Positions 1 to 10,872 of a stretch of DNA of 64,000 nt are shown one piece after another. The DNA is from Dactylonectria macrodidyma (lineage: Eukaryota; Ascomycota; Sordariomycetes; Hypocreales; Nectriaceae), in NCBI GenBank assembly GCA_020744425.1, contig JAGMUV010000012.1, positions 744,001 through 808,000 of the forward strand, in the 5' to 3' direction. Made by a program: the position numbers and the translations under genes. The notes under the pieces are model-generated. The model saw only the letters and a program-made list of their open reading frames with translations, was not told the DNA's origin and made no database searches. The first letter of the stretch is position 1. Each line of letters starts with the position of its first letter.

Positions 1-469
1 ACGGGCCCCCGAAACGGAGACGGAGCTTCCAGACCGATGTCAGCTCCGGCCCCGGCCCGGCGATGTTCATTGTGACAACTTCGCCGTCGTCCGAATTGTC
101 CTCGAATCCTCTCTCCGTGTAATATGTACGCGTCATCCCCTTTTCGACTTGCGAGCCACCCACAATCTTGTATTTCGCCATATACGCCATAGCCTTCGGG
201 CGGCGGGGCGTTTAAGCTCGTATCGTGTGTGCATAGCCAGCCTGGGGTCCCAAGGATCCGGGAAGTCTCTTTGGGCCTATATAGGGACATCTAGGCGCGC
301 ACTCATCTGCACACTGCTGCCATCTCATACAACGCACACCTGCCGCTTACCCCGTCCCACCCAAAACAAGCGGCACACACCATTAGAAGCATCAAGCCCT
401 TGCACTACTTCTGCTCAAATAGTACGCATCGGAAGCCCGAAAAGAAGACTCACGCCAGCTACCGGCACC

Positions 470-1280
470 ATGTCTTCCTCCCTTCCCGACGGCCTAGTTA
501 GCTTCGGCCCCGATGCCAACTGCACTCTCGATCTTTGCCCACTGGAAGCCAGCATGCTGGGATACCAGCCCAACATCCCCTCGACCATCGTCTTCATATC
601 TGTCTTCGGCTTGTCGATGCTTCTGCACACGCTTCAAGGCACACGGAAGAAGACGTGGGGATTCATGGTCAGCATGATCAGCGGGTGCATCCTGGAGATC
701 GTTGGACATGTTGGCCGCATAATCATCCACAACAACCCGTTTGACTTTATTGGGTTTCTCTTGCAGATTAGTACGTGCAAACCTCTCACGATGTACCAAG
801 GGATGCTGAAGAGCCGAACTGAGGGATAGGAGGAGAGGTAGATGGCTAATGCGCTTATAGTTTGCATTACTGTCGCCCCGGTCTTCTTTTGCTCGGCCAT
901 CTACGTCCTCCTTTCGCAAGTGTACGCCCTCTTGGCCCCCTCGCGATACTTCATATTGGTGTCCTTCTTCGACGAGGCCTTCCCGCTAACACTCTGTTCA
1001 CCATAGCATCAACTTCATCGACCCCTCTATCTCCCGCTTCAAGCCCCAGCTCTTCTACTGGATCTTTATTCCATGCGATATCGTTTCCCTCATCCTGCAA
1101 GCTGTTGGTGGCGCCCTGTCGTCCGTTGGGACAGACCACGCCGCCGTCGAGGTGGGCGAGAACATCTCCCTCGTCGGCCTGATTTTCCAAGTCGTCACAC
1201 TGGTCGTCTTCGCCGCTTTATTCGCAGACTATGTCGTCACAGCAGCACGCTCGCCGAGCCGGGGCCGTCTTAACAAGTAG
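470..1280 (+). pseudogene. RTA1-like lipid-translocating exporter family protein, 5' part (gene split by hAT insertion)
   Basis: This is the first two thirds of a seven-helix fungal RTA1-family membrane protein (RTA1/RSB1-like; the family is linked to lipid translocation and resistance to toxic compounds). Exons are 470-770, 861-921 and 1007-1277, with GT..AG introns 771-860 and 922-1006. Spliced residues show successive hydrophobic helices around PSTIVFISVFGLSML, GFLLQIICITVAPVFFCSAI, LFYWIFIPCDIVSLILQAVG and ISLVGLIFQVVTLVVF. The start ATG at 470 is the first in frame ahead of the typical N-terminus. A TATATA element lies near 278. The frame ends in a TAG at 1278 that belongs to the inserted transposon, so the present product has about 211 residues and lacks the last two helices. 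The missing part resumes in the same frame at 4008. Family assignment is confident; loss of function is inferred. Confidence 0.88.
1270..1277. repeat. 8-bp target-site duplication, left copy
   Basis: TTAACAAG directly precedes the hAT end TAGGGATG. The identical octamer follows the other end at 4000-4007. An 8-bp duplication is the hallmark of hAT insertion. Confidence 0.93.
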
Positions 1281-3999
1281 GGATGCACTTTCTTGTACAC
1301 GTACGTACGTACGTACTGTATTTTAGCCGCTGTACGTACGTACAACTTTATTGTACGTACAAGTACGTACCATACAAATTCCCCCCTTCCATTTTAGGCA
1401 ATACTGGTAGTAGGGTTCTCACGGTCACGGTTTTCTGCCATCCTAGCCCCCAACCTCGGATTCCACCTCAGTGCTAACCCCTAATATATCACCCGTCGAC
1501 TGTAACACACCCTCCCACTCAAAATCTCCATTGGTCGAGGCCATCACACCATCCATCCAGACCTTCTTGCCCTGCGCATTCACAAACAACTCCAGATATG
1601 AATCTTCGAGTTCTAGCCAGTCCTTCTCCTCAAGATCCGCCTAGCGCTTTTTATGGGCATACTTCTGATCCTTAAGGCGATCTAATACGCGGTCGTTCAT
1701 AAAAATGAAGGCCTGCATGTCAGCGTGCATGGGCGTAAGGCGATTCCGAGCTTTCGTGTGTATGAAACTAATAGCAGAGAAACTTCGTTCCGAGGGTACG
1801 GAGTTCGCAAGCGTGTTCATTACCTTCACAGCCACTCTAGCCAGAATCGAGCCCTGGTTGAGGAGGCACTGCCACGCCATTGCTGGCTTGAAGCCATCGT
1901 CGTATACAGCGCTATGCTTATTAAACAAGCCGTCTGGGCCGCCTGTACGCATTCGGAAGTGTGTGAATTCGGAAAGGGCACGGTGGTATTCGTCGTCATT
2001 TTTCAACTGTTTCTGCAAATACTCTTGTACGCGAGCAAAGACGCTAGGCGGCAGTTTCGAATTTGGACCTGTTGTATCAGGCCGGAGGGCATCGGCGATC
2101 CAATGTATATCGTACGTTTGCTTATCGAGCCGGGCTTTGAATATAGCGTCAATGTCGTCCCACGGAATATCAGGAAACTGATCAGCCTCTCCCATCTCAG
2201 CCCATTTGCTTTTGATTTGCAGCCAGCGATTTACAACCTGTGCGATTCCCGCCCCATCAGCCTCGGAAGCGTGCTGAAATTCGTTCACCGGCTTAGCACA
2301 GCGATCGCAGCCTCGAGTTTTAGCCAGAAGCCGTTGTTGTTGGAACATCGCGGCCAAGATACATACAAGCAGCAGATGGGATGCGGCAGGTGGTAAGTGC
2401 GCCTACCTGGAAGCGATAAGGGGACTGCCTTATCGGCCTATGGGGCACAGATCCATATCTCCCCACTGTGCACCTGCTGGCTAGTTAGAAAAAACAACAA
2501 CACAAGATCCATCAATACGAAGCCTAAATACAGCACTATTTCGGCTTCAACCAGTGGTTCGAACCCTACCCTTGTGAAACCTACAGTTGTCTTTGATGAT
2601 TCGAACCGCTTCGGGCAGGAGAACGGGGCAATCTTGAGATCGCAGCTCATCTCGTACATCTTTTCGAATAGACCAGTCTCTAGCAGGGTCTCGAGAACGG
2701 AGGAGGGAGAAGAAAGAATTGTACTGAGAAGCCCAGTGTGTAATTACACTATTCGGAACGAGCGAGTTAGTATATCGATTTCTCAGTCACAGCTAACGAT
2801 TTACTGGTACCTTCTGATTAGCGCGCGAGTTACTCCGTTCCACCTTGTGCGCTAGCATATTCTCAATCTTTGCAATTATAATTTAGACCGCGAGAAGAAC
2901 TTAAGAAGGGTGCTGATATTATTAAAGAGATCCTTAAAGAATGGAAGAAGAAGGATATCTTTAATTAGAAGCTGAAGGCCGTGAGAATCGCATAGAGAGA
3001 AGTTAATATATAAGAGCTCTAGGAATCTCCTAAGCAAGTCGTGTACAGAGCGCATCGTGTTTTCGGTATCTGTATAGATAGAATTGATTCTGGAGAGATC
3101 ACTGCCGCACAGTTGCTGCATTTCTCTCTATATTAACTTCACCCAATTTTCCGCTGTGTGCTGTTCGTCTCCTGTGTTAAACGTTTTCTAGTAGAAGGCT
3201 GGACCGTCTGGTAGTTGTACTGATATATTAACGATTCTATGGCCCGAGATATTATCGGAAGCGTTAAATATGATATTGAACTATTCTGAGCTGGTAATGC
3301 GCTTAAAAACCTCGTCATAGAGTCCCTGATATAAGTCGGGAAGAATTCTTGTGATAACGGCGCGGTTAGGAGGCTTCCAGCCAGGCTTAATGCGATTGAA
3401 GAAATAGCGCTAACGGCGGCTCTCGAAAAGGCTGAAGGGCCGGCCGCCGGCGATTACAGCAGCGGCGGCATTATAGGCGAAACTGTGACTCTCGTCTTGC
3501 GAGATATGCTGGATTCCGACCTCGGTTATCTTCTTTTGTATGGCTTCAGAATATGAGGGAAGATAGCCAGCGTTGTCTTGAGCTTGACGCTCTTGTCGCT
3601 GCTTGGCTTGCCATTTCTTACACGCAGCGAGATGCTCTTTCGGCCTCCCAATAGAGGTCGCTGCAAAATCCTTCTGGCAGTGACGGCATCTGTATCGCTT
3701 GCTTTTCTTGGAGTCAGAGCGGCCGAGGTCGATAAACTGTCGCCAAATAAAGGCAGCATCAGCTTTGGTGGGCGCCATCTTTTGGCGATACCTTCAATCA
3801 GGAGAGAATGGCAGAGTGTGTTGAGCTGCTAAGCCAAACAGAGTTTTTGTACAGCCCCGTGCTTGTACAATATGACCCACAAATTCCCTTATTAGGAATA
3901 TTATGGGTCCAGATTGTACGTACATAGTACGTGTATGTACATTTTCTTTCTGTACGTACGTACGTACAACACAGTTGTACAAACTGTACAACATCCCTA
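1278..3999 (-). mobile_element. hAT transposon inserted in the RTA1-like gene
   Basis: The element is 2,722 bp long. Its ends are TAGGGATG at 1278 and the reverse complement CATCCCTA ending at 3999, and it is flanked by TTAACAAG duplications. Subterminal regions on both sides are rich in GTAC/ACGT tetramers (about 1298-1372 and 3913-3995), probably transposase-binding arrays. The transposase reads on the minus strand and is broken. Removing the element and one octamer rejoins the host gene in frame, so the insertion is recent compared with decay of the host exons. Confidence 0.92.
1641..3778 (-). pseudogene. hAT transposase, decayed
   Basis: Three blocks of one hAT transposase can be followed on the minus strand. 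At 3778-3410 the product opens with a BED-type zinc finger (CRHCQKDF followed by HLAACKKW). From about 3400 to 2880 the RNase H-like core continues in one frame (ILPDLYQGLYDEVF, DSHGLQLLIKDI) but is cut by stops near 3405, 3256, 3195 and 3123, at least one where Trp would be expected. At 2357-1641 the C-terminal hAT dimerisation domain is open (LANSVPSERSFSA). The stretch at about 2400-2650 does not fit the family well and may hold a small unrelated insertion. The stops look like G-to-A changes, as expected of RIP on a repeated element. The protein is non-functional as it stands; the element could still be mobilised in trans. Confidence 0.85.
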
Positions 4000-4007
4000 T
4001 TAACAAG
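4000..4007. repeat. 8-bp target-site duplication, right copy
   Basis: TTAACAAG follows the right hAT end and matches the copy at 1270-1277 exactly. Confidence 0.93.
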
Positions 4008-4366
4008 ACTATGAACATTTCCCTTGGATTCCTATTCGCATCGACCGTCGTCATCCTGATCCGATGTGTATATCGCATCATTGAACTCGGAGAAGGATAC
4101 TTCAGTGAGATTTTCCGTGATGAGGGTTTGTTTATCGGACTCGAATCCGTGTAAGTGTTGAGCTACTTCATCCCGTTCTACAGTCAGGTTGTTCTATGCT
4201 GACACTATGTAGCGCAATGTGTATCGCGGCCCTCCTATTGAATGCTGGCCACCCAGGAATGGCCTTCAACCGAAAGCACAGGTTGGAATCCAAGGAGTTA
4301 GAGCCACCATTCGAACTCCGGGCAGGTGGCCAGGGCGTTGAGATTGGGAACGGGATTTGTGCGTAA
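4008..4366 (+). pseudogene. RTA1-like protein, 3' part
   Basis: This is the C-terminal third of the gene that begins at 470. Reading resumes at ACT ATG AAC directly after the duplicated octamer. Exons are 4008-4150 and 4213-4366, with intron 4151-4212 (gtaagt..tag). The product carries the last helices and the RTA1 signature around IRCVYRIIELGEG and DEGLFIGLE, then a polar tail ending at TAA 4364-4366. With the 5' part the coding length is 930 nt (309 codons plus stop), the usual RTA1 size. That total is an exact multiple of three, which supports the splice model and the precise nature of the insertion. On its own this piece has no promoter I can recognise; an internal ATG at 4011 is in frame. 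Confidence 0.87.
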
Positions 4367-4742
4367 GCCAGATACGGTTGGATGGATTTTATTTCGCCCG
4401 GAGGGAAGTCCCTATAGGGCCTATCAGTAATCGATAAATCAAATGAACTCTACCTTAGCGATGCTACTACTACCGAGTTGTCGAACGGAACGCGCCCCGT
4501 TCCTGTGTGCACGCCAATCACACCACCCCATTCCGCCCTTGGGACCCAGTTGGAGAACGCGCCCCGTTACGCGTTCCAAATGCCCCGAACAAGGTTATCC
4601 TTAGGAACGCGCCCCGTTCCCTTGACTTGCTACCGGGAATTAACACCCCACTGTAGCTTATATCCATCCAATAGCAGAGCATAAACGAACCCCTAGTTCT
4701 AAAGTGGAATAGAGATGTAGGATATTATTCCCTTTCTGCTTT
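4367..4742. other. Intergenic segment with three copies of a GC-rich near-palindrome
   Basis: There is no gene in this stretch. GGAACGCGCCCCGTTCC occurs at 4487-4503 and 4604-4620, with a shorter copy (GAACGCGCCCCGTT) at 4555-4568. Its arms GGAACG/CGTTCC make it nearly self-complementary, so it could be a repeated protein-binding site. The text at 4385-4425 resembles the LINE 3' tail at 5030-5060 (GCCCGG..TATAGGGCC). Confidence 0.5.
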
Positions 4743-5001
4743 TATCCCTTTAAGTGCGGTAAGACTACACTTACGCTAGCGGTAGGGATTCAAACCAACT
4801 ACAAAGCGAGAGAGACGAGGTACATGAGTTCCCACCTATTTTACATAGTAATAGAAGTCACTGCTCTTTGAGATCTACGTCACGGTACATAAAACTTCCC
4901 ATAGCTACGCAGCCTCTTGAAGTCAATCAGCGTACCGTTGATCTCCCGGGCCTCTGTGGGTCGCCGAGTCCAAGTGTAGTCTTACCGCACTTGAAGGGAT
5001 A
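4743..5001. mobile_element. TA-flanked MITE, about 255 bp
   Basis: The 30-bp ends 4743-4772 and 4972-5001 are inverted repeats with one mismatch (TATCCCTTTAAGTGCGG on the left). TA dinucleotides border both sides, as for Tc1/mariner/pogo-type insertions. It is too short to encode a transposase, so it is a non-autonomous element. It abuts the LINE tail that starts about 10 bp downstream. Confidence 0.8.
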
Positions 5002-5006
5002 GGAGA

Positions 5007-7745
5007 GTGATTAGTAGTAGTAGTAGATTTATTACGCCCGGGAGAACAGATCTCATAGGGCCATGGAATACGCTATGCTATTTACATTTCTGCCAGCTTC
5101 AATCCTGACCACAAGTAAAGCCCCACTTTCTCTCCCTGGATCGCTTTCGTTTGGCCTCGTTGACTCTTTCTGACAGGCCTGCTTGAAGGCCAATTTCTCC
5201 AAGTGTTCAGCATCCTATCCTCAGCAGCTGAAGCGTGGTCTGTCAAAATGAGGCTGTATTGTGTTAGTATTGTGCCACTGTTTCCTGGTTCCGGCTGTTA
5301 GTATGTCCCATTCTCCTATTTCACTCCCAACCTTCCTGTCTTCATCGCAAATTTGATCGTTGCTCCCACCGCCTGTAGGTTAGGTGACCACTTCGGTCCG
5401 TCCGATGCCGACTTTCCTCCCAGAAAGAATGAGAGGTTTCCCATCTCGCTTTGTCCGATTCGCCGCATGCCTTCGCGTTGTGCATCCCACTTGCTGCAGC
5501 GAAAGAGAAAATGTTCCATCGTCTCGACTGCCCTTCCACAGTCGCACAAGTCTGATTCCACTGCACCGATCCTCGACAGGTAGCTGTTAATCCTCGCCAT
5601 TCCCGTGCGCAACTGCGAAAGCGTGTCTGCTTCGCGCCTCTTCAGTCCGTCGTACAGCACCTTTGTGTGTTTTCCTGGTAGCGCTTTGTCAACCCTCTTG
5701 GAGAAGCCGCCCACTCTGTCCGGTAGTGTCTGGTGCTGTTGTAGCTGCTCTCTCGCTAGTCTTATCCGCGTCGATCGGGCTTGGTACGGCTGTGTCTCTG
5801 GCATGCGCCCCGGTTCAGTTGCTCTCTGCGCCTGTCTCTTCGCCTTGGGCCCCAAGGGGAACGCATCATCCCGAGAGGGTACCCAAATCATCTTGACCCT
5901 GTTGTTGCCTTTTCTTAGCCGTCGGATGTGGTTGTAGATTTCTCGGATGGCGCACTGTCCCGATTGTTGTCGTGGTCGCGCGATCGCCTTCAGAGCTGAC
6001 TGGCCGCTTGACAGTATGGTAAGCCTTCGGTCCCGTAATCCGTCAGGCATGCATCGCAATGCCATCGCTATCGCCCCTAGCTCGGCTGTGTAGGGGTTCT
6101 GGTCGTCTCGCGAGCCGAGAGTGACCGAGTACCTGGCCATGACCCTATTCTCTCGCCCTGCTGCTTTGTGGCTGATGATGCCTCCCATGCCCGTCATTCC
6201 TCCTCTGTCGGAAGCGCTGGTCGTGATGGTGATGTCTTCGACACTGTTGGCTGCCGCTATCGCCACCTTCCGATCTGCCTCACACATCAGCGACACGCGG
6301 GGGTGCCACGGCGGTGCTGCATAGGCTTCGATTGTTTCCATCCGCCCGATTCCGCTCTCGCCCAGGGCAAGCGCCAGTCTCTTCATCGGCGAGATGTATC
6401 TTCGACTCACTGATACTTTGAGTGTCGCTAGCGGGTGTTTCTTTGGCAGCGTGTGCCTATTGATGTACAACTTCATTCCAGCCAGAGCATGTCGCTCGTG
6501 TACTGTTTGGATGCTGGCTTCCGCTTCAGCTACTGCCCTCGCCACCGTCTGGAAGGCTCCCGTGATGGCCCGCGCTCCTATTTTCTGTGCCCTGTTGAAC
6601 TCTTTCAGTTCCCTTTCGCCGCGCGCATGCGCCCATACGACAGACGCGTAGTCCATGGCTGGGGCAACGGTTGCGACGAAGAGTTGTCTGGCAGCTTGTG
6701 GTGGCAGCATCCTGAGTCTCCTTAGACACATGGCTGCCAAGAGACCTTTCGTGGCGGCTTTGGCCATGTGTTCCTTGAACCTGAGCTCCGTGTCCATGAT
6801 TACTCCTAAGAGTTTGGCCTTCGCCTTCGGCTTGACTTCCTCTCCATTGATCGTGAACGGCGCCTCGCTGGTGCGTTCAGCTACGCGCGTGAAGTGGACA
6901 ATTGCTGTCTTGTCATGCTCAAACGTTGCTCCACTGCGTTTCCCCCACGCCAGTGCCCGGTCGATGATGGCTTGTATGTCGTCCCTGTTCGCCTCCGCCG
7001 TCGGACCCGTGACCCAGGCTGAATAGTCGTCGACAAAGGCTATCGAACCACCTTTCGAGTCAATCTTGCTTTGCACAAGGTCTGCATTGAAGAAGAGGAA
7101 AAGCACAGGCGAAAGCGGCGATCCTTGGGGAAGGCCGGCTTGCGGCACCTCCCGTTGCTCTGACGTGTAGTCGTTCACCACGATGCTGGCTGTGCGATTG
7201 GAGCAGAACGCGCTTATCCATTGCACCAGCTTCTTGGGGATGCCTCTTGCTTCCAGCCTCTGTAGCTGTCTGTCCTTGAATACACCGTTGTACGCGCCCT
7301 TGATGTCGAAGCTGACTAGGCTGACCACCCTGCGGTTCCGCCACGCCTTGTACACTTGTTCTTGGAAGAGCAGCAGTGCCTGCTCTGCCGACCGTCGCTT
7401 CCTTGCCCCAAAGTGGTTTGTAGGCAGGAGCCCGAACGTCTCGGCGACGTACGAGATCCTGTCCGCCACCACTGCTTCGAGCACCTTGCCCAGCGTCGAC
7501 AGCAGCGAGATCGGTCTCCAGGCCTTTGCGAGCGCGTAGTCGCCCTTGTCCGGCTTCTTGAGCGGGATGATCTTGGCGCTCCTCCACTGGTCTGGTAGCT
7601 GTCCTTCATTCAGTGAAGTGCGGAACAGATGCATCACGCGTTCTTTGACCACCGGCCACAGTTGCTTCCACACCATCGCCGGCAGGCCGTCTTCTCCGGG
7701 TGCTTTCCACGCCTTGGCTGCCATGACCAAGTATTGATTTGTATT
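5007..7745 (-). mobile_element. 5'-truncated LINE (Tad1-like non-LTR retrotransposon)
   Basis: The element reads on the minus strand. It keeps the reverse transcriptase and RNase H part of ORF2, about 300 bp of 3' untranslated sequence and an (ACT)n tail at about 5010-5026. ORF1 and the endonuclease are absent, as expected from incomplete reverse transcription. The sequence at 5090-5260 matches 55110-55210 in reverse complement, where a second, shorter copy lies. The 5' limit near 7745 is approximate. Confidence 0.8.
5316..7730 (-). CDS. LINE reverse transcriptase-RNase H polyprotein, N-terminally truncated
   Basis: About 804 residues are open. The RT domain occupies roughly residues 10-330: the LINE motif WKAPGEDGLP opens it, GLPQGSPLSPVLF is RT motif 4 and FVDDYSAWV carries the catalytic FVDD. 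An RNase H-like region follows near residues 490-640 (TAELGAIAMAL). It lacks the expected catalytic acids: the TDAS position reads TSAS and the SDSQ position reads SSGQ. The C-terminal 120 residues hold a Cys-rich CxC-x8-H-x4-C motif (CDCGRAVETMEHFLFRC) typical of fungal LINEs. The first ATG is at 7724, but upstream sequence is open a little further and this is not a natural start. The frame is intact, yet the copy is dead for lack of ORF1 and endonuclease. Confidence 0.85.
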   Translation of the reverse strand: MVMAAKAWKAPGEDGLPAMVWKQLWPVVKERVMHLFRTSLNEGQLPDQWRSAKIIPLKKPDKGDYALAKAWRPISLLSTLGKVLEAVVADRISYVAETFGLLPTNHFGARKRRSAEQALLLFQEQVYKAWRNRRVVSLVSFDIKGAYNGVFKDRQLQRLEARGIPKKLVQWISAFCSNRTASIVVNDYTSEQREVPQAGLPQGSPLSPVLFLFFNADLVQSKIDSKGGSIAFVDDYSAWVTGPTAEANRDDIQAIIDRALAWGKRSGATFEHDKTAIVHFTRVAERTSEAPFTINGEEVKPKAKAKLLGVIMDTELRFKEHMAKAATKGLLAAMCLRRLRMLPPQAARQLFVATVAPAMDYASVVWAHARGERELKEFNRAQKIGARAITGAFQTVARAVAEAEASIQTVHERHALAGMKLYINRHTLPKKHPLATLKVSVSRRYISPMKRLALALGESGIGRMETIEAYAAPPWHPRVSLMCEADRKVAIAAANSVEDITITTSASDRGGMTGMGGIISHKAAGRENRVMARYSVTLGSRDDQNPYTAELGAIAMALRCMPDGLRDRRLTILSSGQSALKAIARPRQQSGQCAIREIYNHIRRLRKGNNRVKMIWVPSRDDAFPLGPKAKRQAQRATEPGRMPETQPYQARSTRIRLAREQLQQHQTLPDRVGGFSKRVDKALPGKHTKVLYDGLKRREADTLSQLRTGMARINSYLSRIGAVESDLCDCGRAVETMEHFLFRCSKWDAQREGMRRIGQSEMGNLSFFLGGKSASDGPKWSPNLQAVGATIKFAMKTGRLGVK

Positions 7746-9085
7746 TTCAGAGAAAATAACTAGTAGAGGCGCAGCGCGTCTACCTACATAGACCCTCTAC
7801 CTTGCATCCCCTTGGATCCTATTCCGCTCCTCGCGTGGGGCACTGCCGGTTCGCAAGTCAATACCAGTTTGCTCCTTAAGCCCACCTCCACAGCCAACCC
7901 AAAGCCCCATCCTCGATGGCCATCTTCAGGATCCTGTCCTCTCGGTAGACCGACACGCGCGTCCGTCCTCTCGGGCCATATAGAAAGTGTCGTAACTGCA
8001 GTCCGCCCACCCAGCCTTCCGTCGCTTCCATTATATGCCGCGCCCCGCAGATTGTCAGTTCTGTTTCGCGCTACCTCGCAAGATCTCTCTTGCAAGGCCG
8101 ACCGTGTCTCGCAGGAGTTTGTCCACTTGCATCCTCTCTGTACCCAGAACAGCCGAGCAACGCAGTGTCGCCCCTCCTACTAACCAAGGTGCCTTGTCGT
8201 TCTCTGTGCGGGTTCAAGAGTGCCGTTCCTTCTCGTTCGTTTTCGCCGTGACTATCACGCTTCCTGTCGCTTATCCGGCGCGTCTTGGTGTCCTTACGAC
8301 AGAGCAGCCCAGAAGCACCCCAAGGGTGTCCTCTTCCACGACCCATATTTTCATCGTTTGTAGGCTCGATTTCGCGGTCGCGTTTCGGGTGGTTTTTAAA
8401 GTGTTCCCTTGTTGCTTGTGGGGGGTAGGGCTCGTGAGCCCTATCGCGCAACCACCGCCCAAACCAGCGGACAAGTGCTGGTCGGTGATGACTCTTCTTA
8501 GCTCTGCGAATGCCTCGGAGGCAAAGGCATTCCCAGGTTCCCAGCCGGCACCGCGAGGAGGTGAGAGTCGTCGCCGGCCCCAGGGCCCATATCCTTGCGG
8601 CTGTGCCGCAAGACGTACTTGGCTCGTGCGCGCCAGGGATGAGAAATCGTTCCACAGCTCAGGGGCACTTAGGAACTTCTTTCTTTCTTCTTCATCTTTG
8701 ATGTAAATAGCATCCTGGACTAGATAGCTGGAATACAGTTACTAGAGGCCGTTCACACTCTACCCCTTGCTCAAATCCAATCTAGTCTTGGTCAAATTCA
8801 TATCTACCCCTGGTAAAAATCATCACTACCCCTGCTCTTGGACTCGACTCCTTGTCCCCTGTTATGTGGCTTTTACAATACCGGTTTACAAATCCGCCCT
8901 CATCAATTCTCCCATGTTTGATTTTGGTCAGGGATAAACTTTTAAGCTCTCTAGATCCAGCCTTAGACCTCCTCACTTTATTCCCCTCGCCGTGTATCCC
9001 TCCAGTGGTAAGACACCTCGGCAGGATATTGCAAACCTCAGCGCGACCACTGTTGAGCAGGTTAGGTCCTCCTTATCTAAGCACT
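7746..9085. other. Intergenic, no gene recognised
   Basis: There are long overlapping open frames on both strands at 8035-8706, but none shows a recognisable domain, codon pattern or splice structure. The block 7770-8760 is GC-rich and could be leftover 5' sequence of a LINE or another repeat. At 8780-9085 the sequence becomes a plausible 5' region of the regulator that starts at 9086. Confidence 0.4.
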
Positions 9086-10872
9086 ATGAACAGTGCTTCA
9101 CGAGCTACATTACGTACCAAGACTGGCTGTCTCACATGTAATACCCATCGCGCGCCTGGTCCAGCTTTAGTACTCCCTCTAACATTTGTCAAATAGGCAG
9201 AAAGCGGCGGAAGAAATGCGACGAGAGGCTACCTGTCTGTGATGGCTGCCATCTTTCCGGGCGGCATTGCCAGTGGCCGTCGCTGGGAGACCTGCTCGAT
9301 CGCCGCTTCGCATCTCATAACCGCTCACGACACAATCAACCTCAGATGGCCATGGCCCATTTTAAAGCGCTTGACACTAGAGTCGACTTAGAGCGTGCCA
9401 CCTTTTCGGACACATCTACGGTCCATGAGATGATATCTGGCGACCCAGAACCAGCCGTCCTCCGTCACTTTTTTGAAAGCTTCTACAGCCTTCTACTATT
9501 GCCAAACTGCCACCCCGGCTTCTACAATGGGTGGCTGGGAGAGATACAGGACCTCATAGTGCATCACAAGGGCCTATATTATTCTGTGTTAGCCTGTGCC
9601 GCGTCTCATATCTACTTGGTCAACTCCTCATCGCAAATGCAGGAGCTCGCGTTGACGTATTACGCAAATTCCATCCGCGAGCTCGTCAGATTTCTAACGA
9701 GAGCTTCTCAGCCAGAGAATGACAATGGGCTGCTAATGTCGGTAATGCTCTTATGTCTTCAAGGGGTAAGTTTCACTAAACCTATTTTGATAGCTCGACG
9801 CACTCAGTCGCAGGGTTATCTTCGCTAGCCGCCGCCTTGCTAACACCTAGGCTTGTTTGGAACACCTTAGTGCTATGGCTGCGATACTTACGACGATGTA
9901 CCACATCACGTCGCTGCTGCAACACACATCCTCGCAATGCGACTTCTCGGCCGCCCCTGGCGGATTACGCGGCCATTCGATAGGCTTGCTATCGAGAGCG
10001 TTCTATACCAGATTTTCCTCGTCACGACGGGGCTATGGTCAGATTCCACTGGATTCTATGACGACTTTTATGCCGACTTCTGGGCCCAGTCGGAGAGATT
10101 GCTAGGCCAATCGACACTTTTTCCCACATGCTCAGCCAGCCTCAACAGCCCCGTGCTCGGCGTCCCAGTATCATTATTTCGAGTTACACTATCGCTCCGC
10201 CAGCAGTGCCGAAGCCGAGTCTCGTGTGATCAGGCTAGCCTTGACTTGATGCAGAGTGAAGTGGAGGCATGGGAAGCGGGGCTACGCCGTGGCCAGCAAC
10301 TTGACTTCTCATCGACCAGCGAGCTACCCTATGAACAAGAAAGATACTACAAAGATGCTGGCCATCTGTATGCCATCATTGCCTCCGTACTGCTGGAGCA
10401 CCTATCGGGAAACAAGACAAGCACCGGCGCTACCCCCACGGCATCAAAGGATAGCTGGCAGGTCAGGAAAGCAGTCCAGATCCTTCGGGGATATCAGCAC
10501 GACGACGGATGGGCAAGGCTCTTCATTGGAAACTGGCCCGTCTACACCCTAGGCCTCTTGATGAGCTCTCCCGAGGACATGGAACTGGTTCGAGCCGATC
10601 TACGGCAAAGATGGGACCTAACCAAGTTTGCCCAGATCAGTCGCTTCAGTCACGACTTGGAAGAAACTTGGGCCGCGCGCAAGCAAGTTGCAGACACTGT
10701 GCGCCGACGCCATGTCTCTCAGGGTCGCGAGAGTGAAAGGCCTGCCTGCCATGCCACCATGGAGGTGAGACCACCGCATACCATGAGAACGGCATGCTAC
10801 CATGACAGATGCTGCCATGACAGATCGATCTTGAACTCGGGGAGCTCCCTTCGGGCACCGTCCCTACAATAA
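9086..10872 (+). CDS. Zn(II)2Cys6 transcription factor with fungal-specific (PF11951-like) domain
   Basis: A nuclear DNA-binding regulator of about 540 residues. Exons are 9086-9137, 9197-9765 and 9871-10872, with introns 9138-9196 and 9766-9870. The first intron splits the second zinc-binding Cys codon. Spliced residues 14-42 give the full binuclear cluster, GCLTCRKRRKKCDER then PVCDGCHLSGRHC, with CRKRRKKC as basic recognition loop. From about residue 75 the protein matches the acidic/helical fungal_trans_2 type region (AVLRHFFESFYSLL, GLYYSVLACAASHIYL, YDDVPHHVAAATHIL). Exon 3 is placed after TAG at 9868-9870 because all other frames are closed there. The last 60 residues are low in similarity and the real C-terminus could differ by another small intron. 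The target genes cannot be deduced. Confidence 0.86.

Noticed and set aside
2540..2600. Possible tRNA or SINE because of a B-box-like GGTTCGAACCC
   Set aside because: No T-arm stem, acceptor stem or A box can be paired around it; it lies within the degenerate hAT interior.
8035..8706. Protein-coding gene of 223 codons, and a 194-codon frame on the other strand
   Set aside because: Both strands are open in GC-rich sequence, with no domain, no conserved start and no homology that I can recognise.
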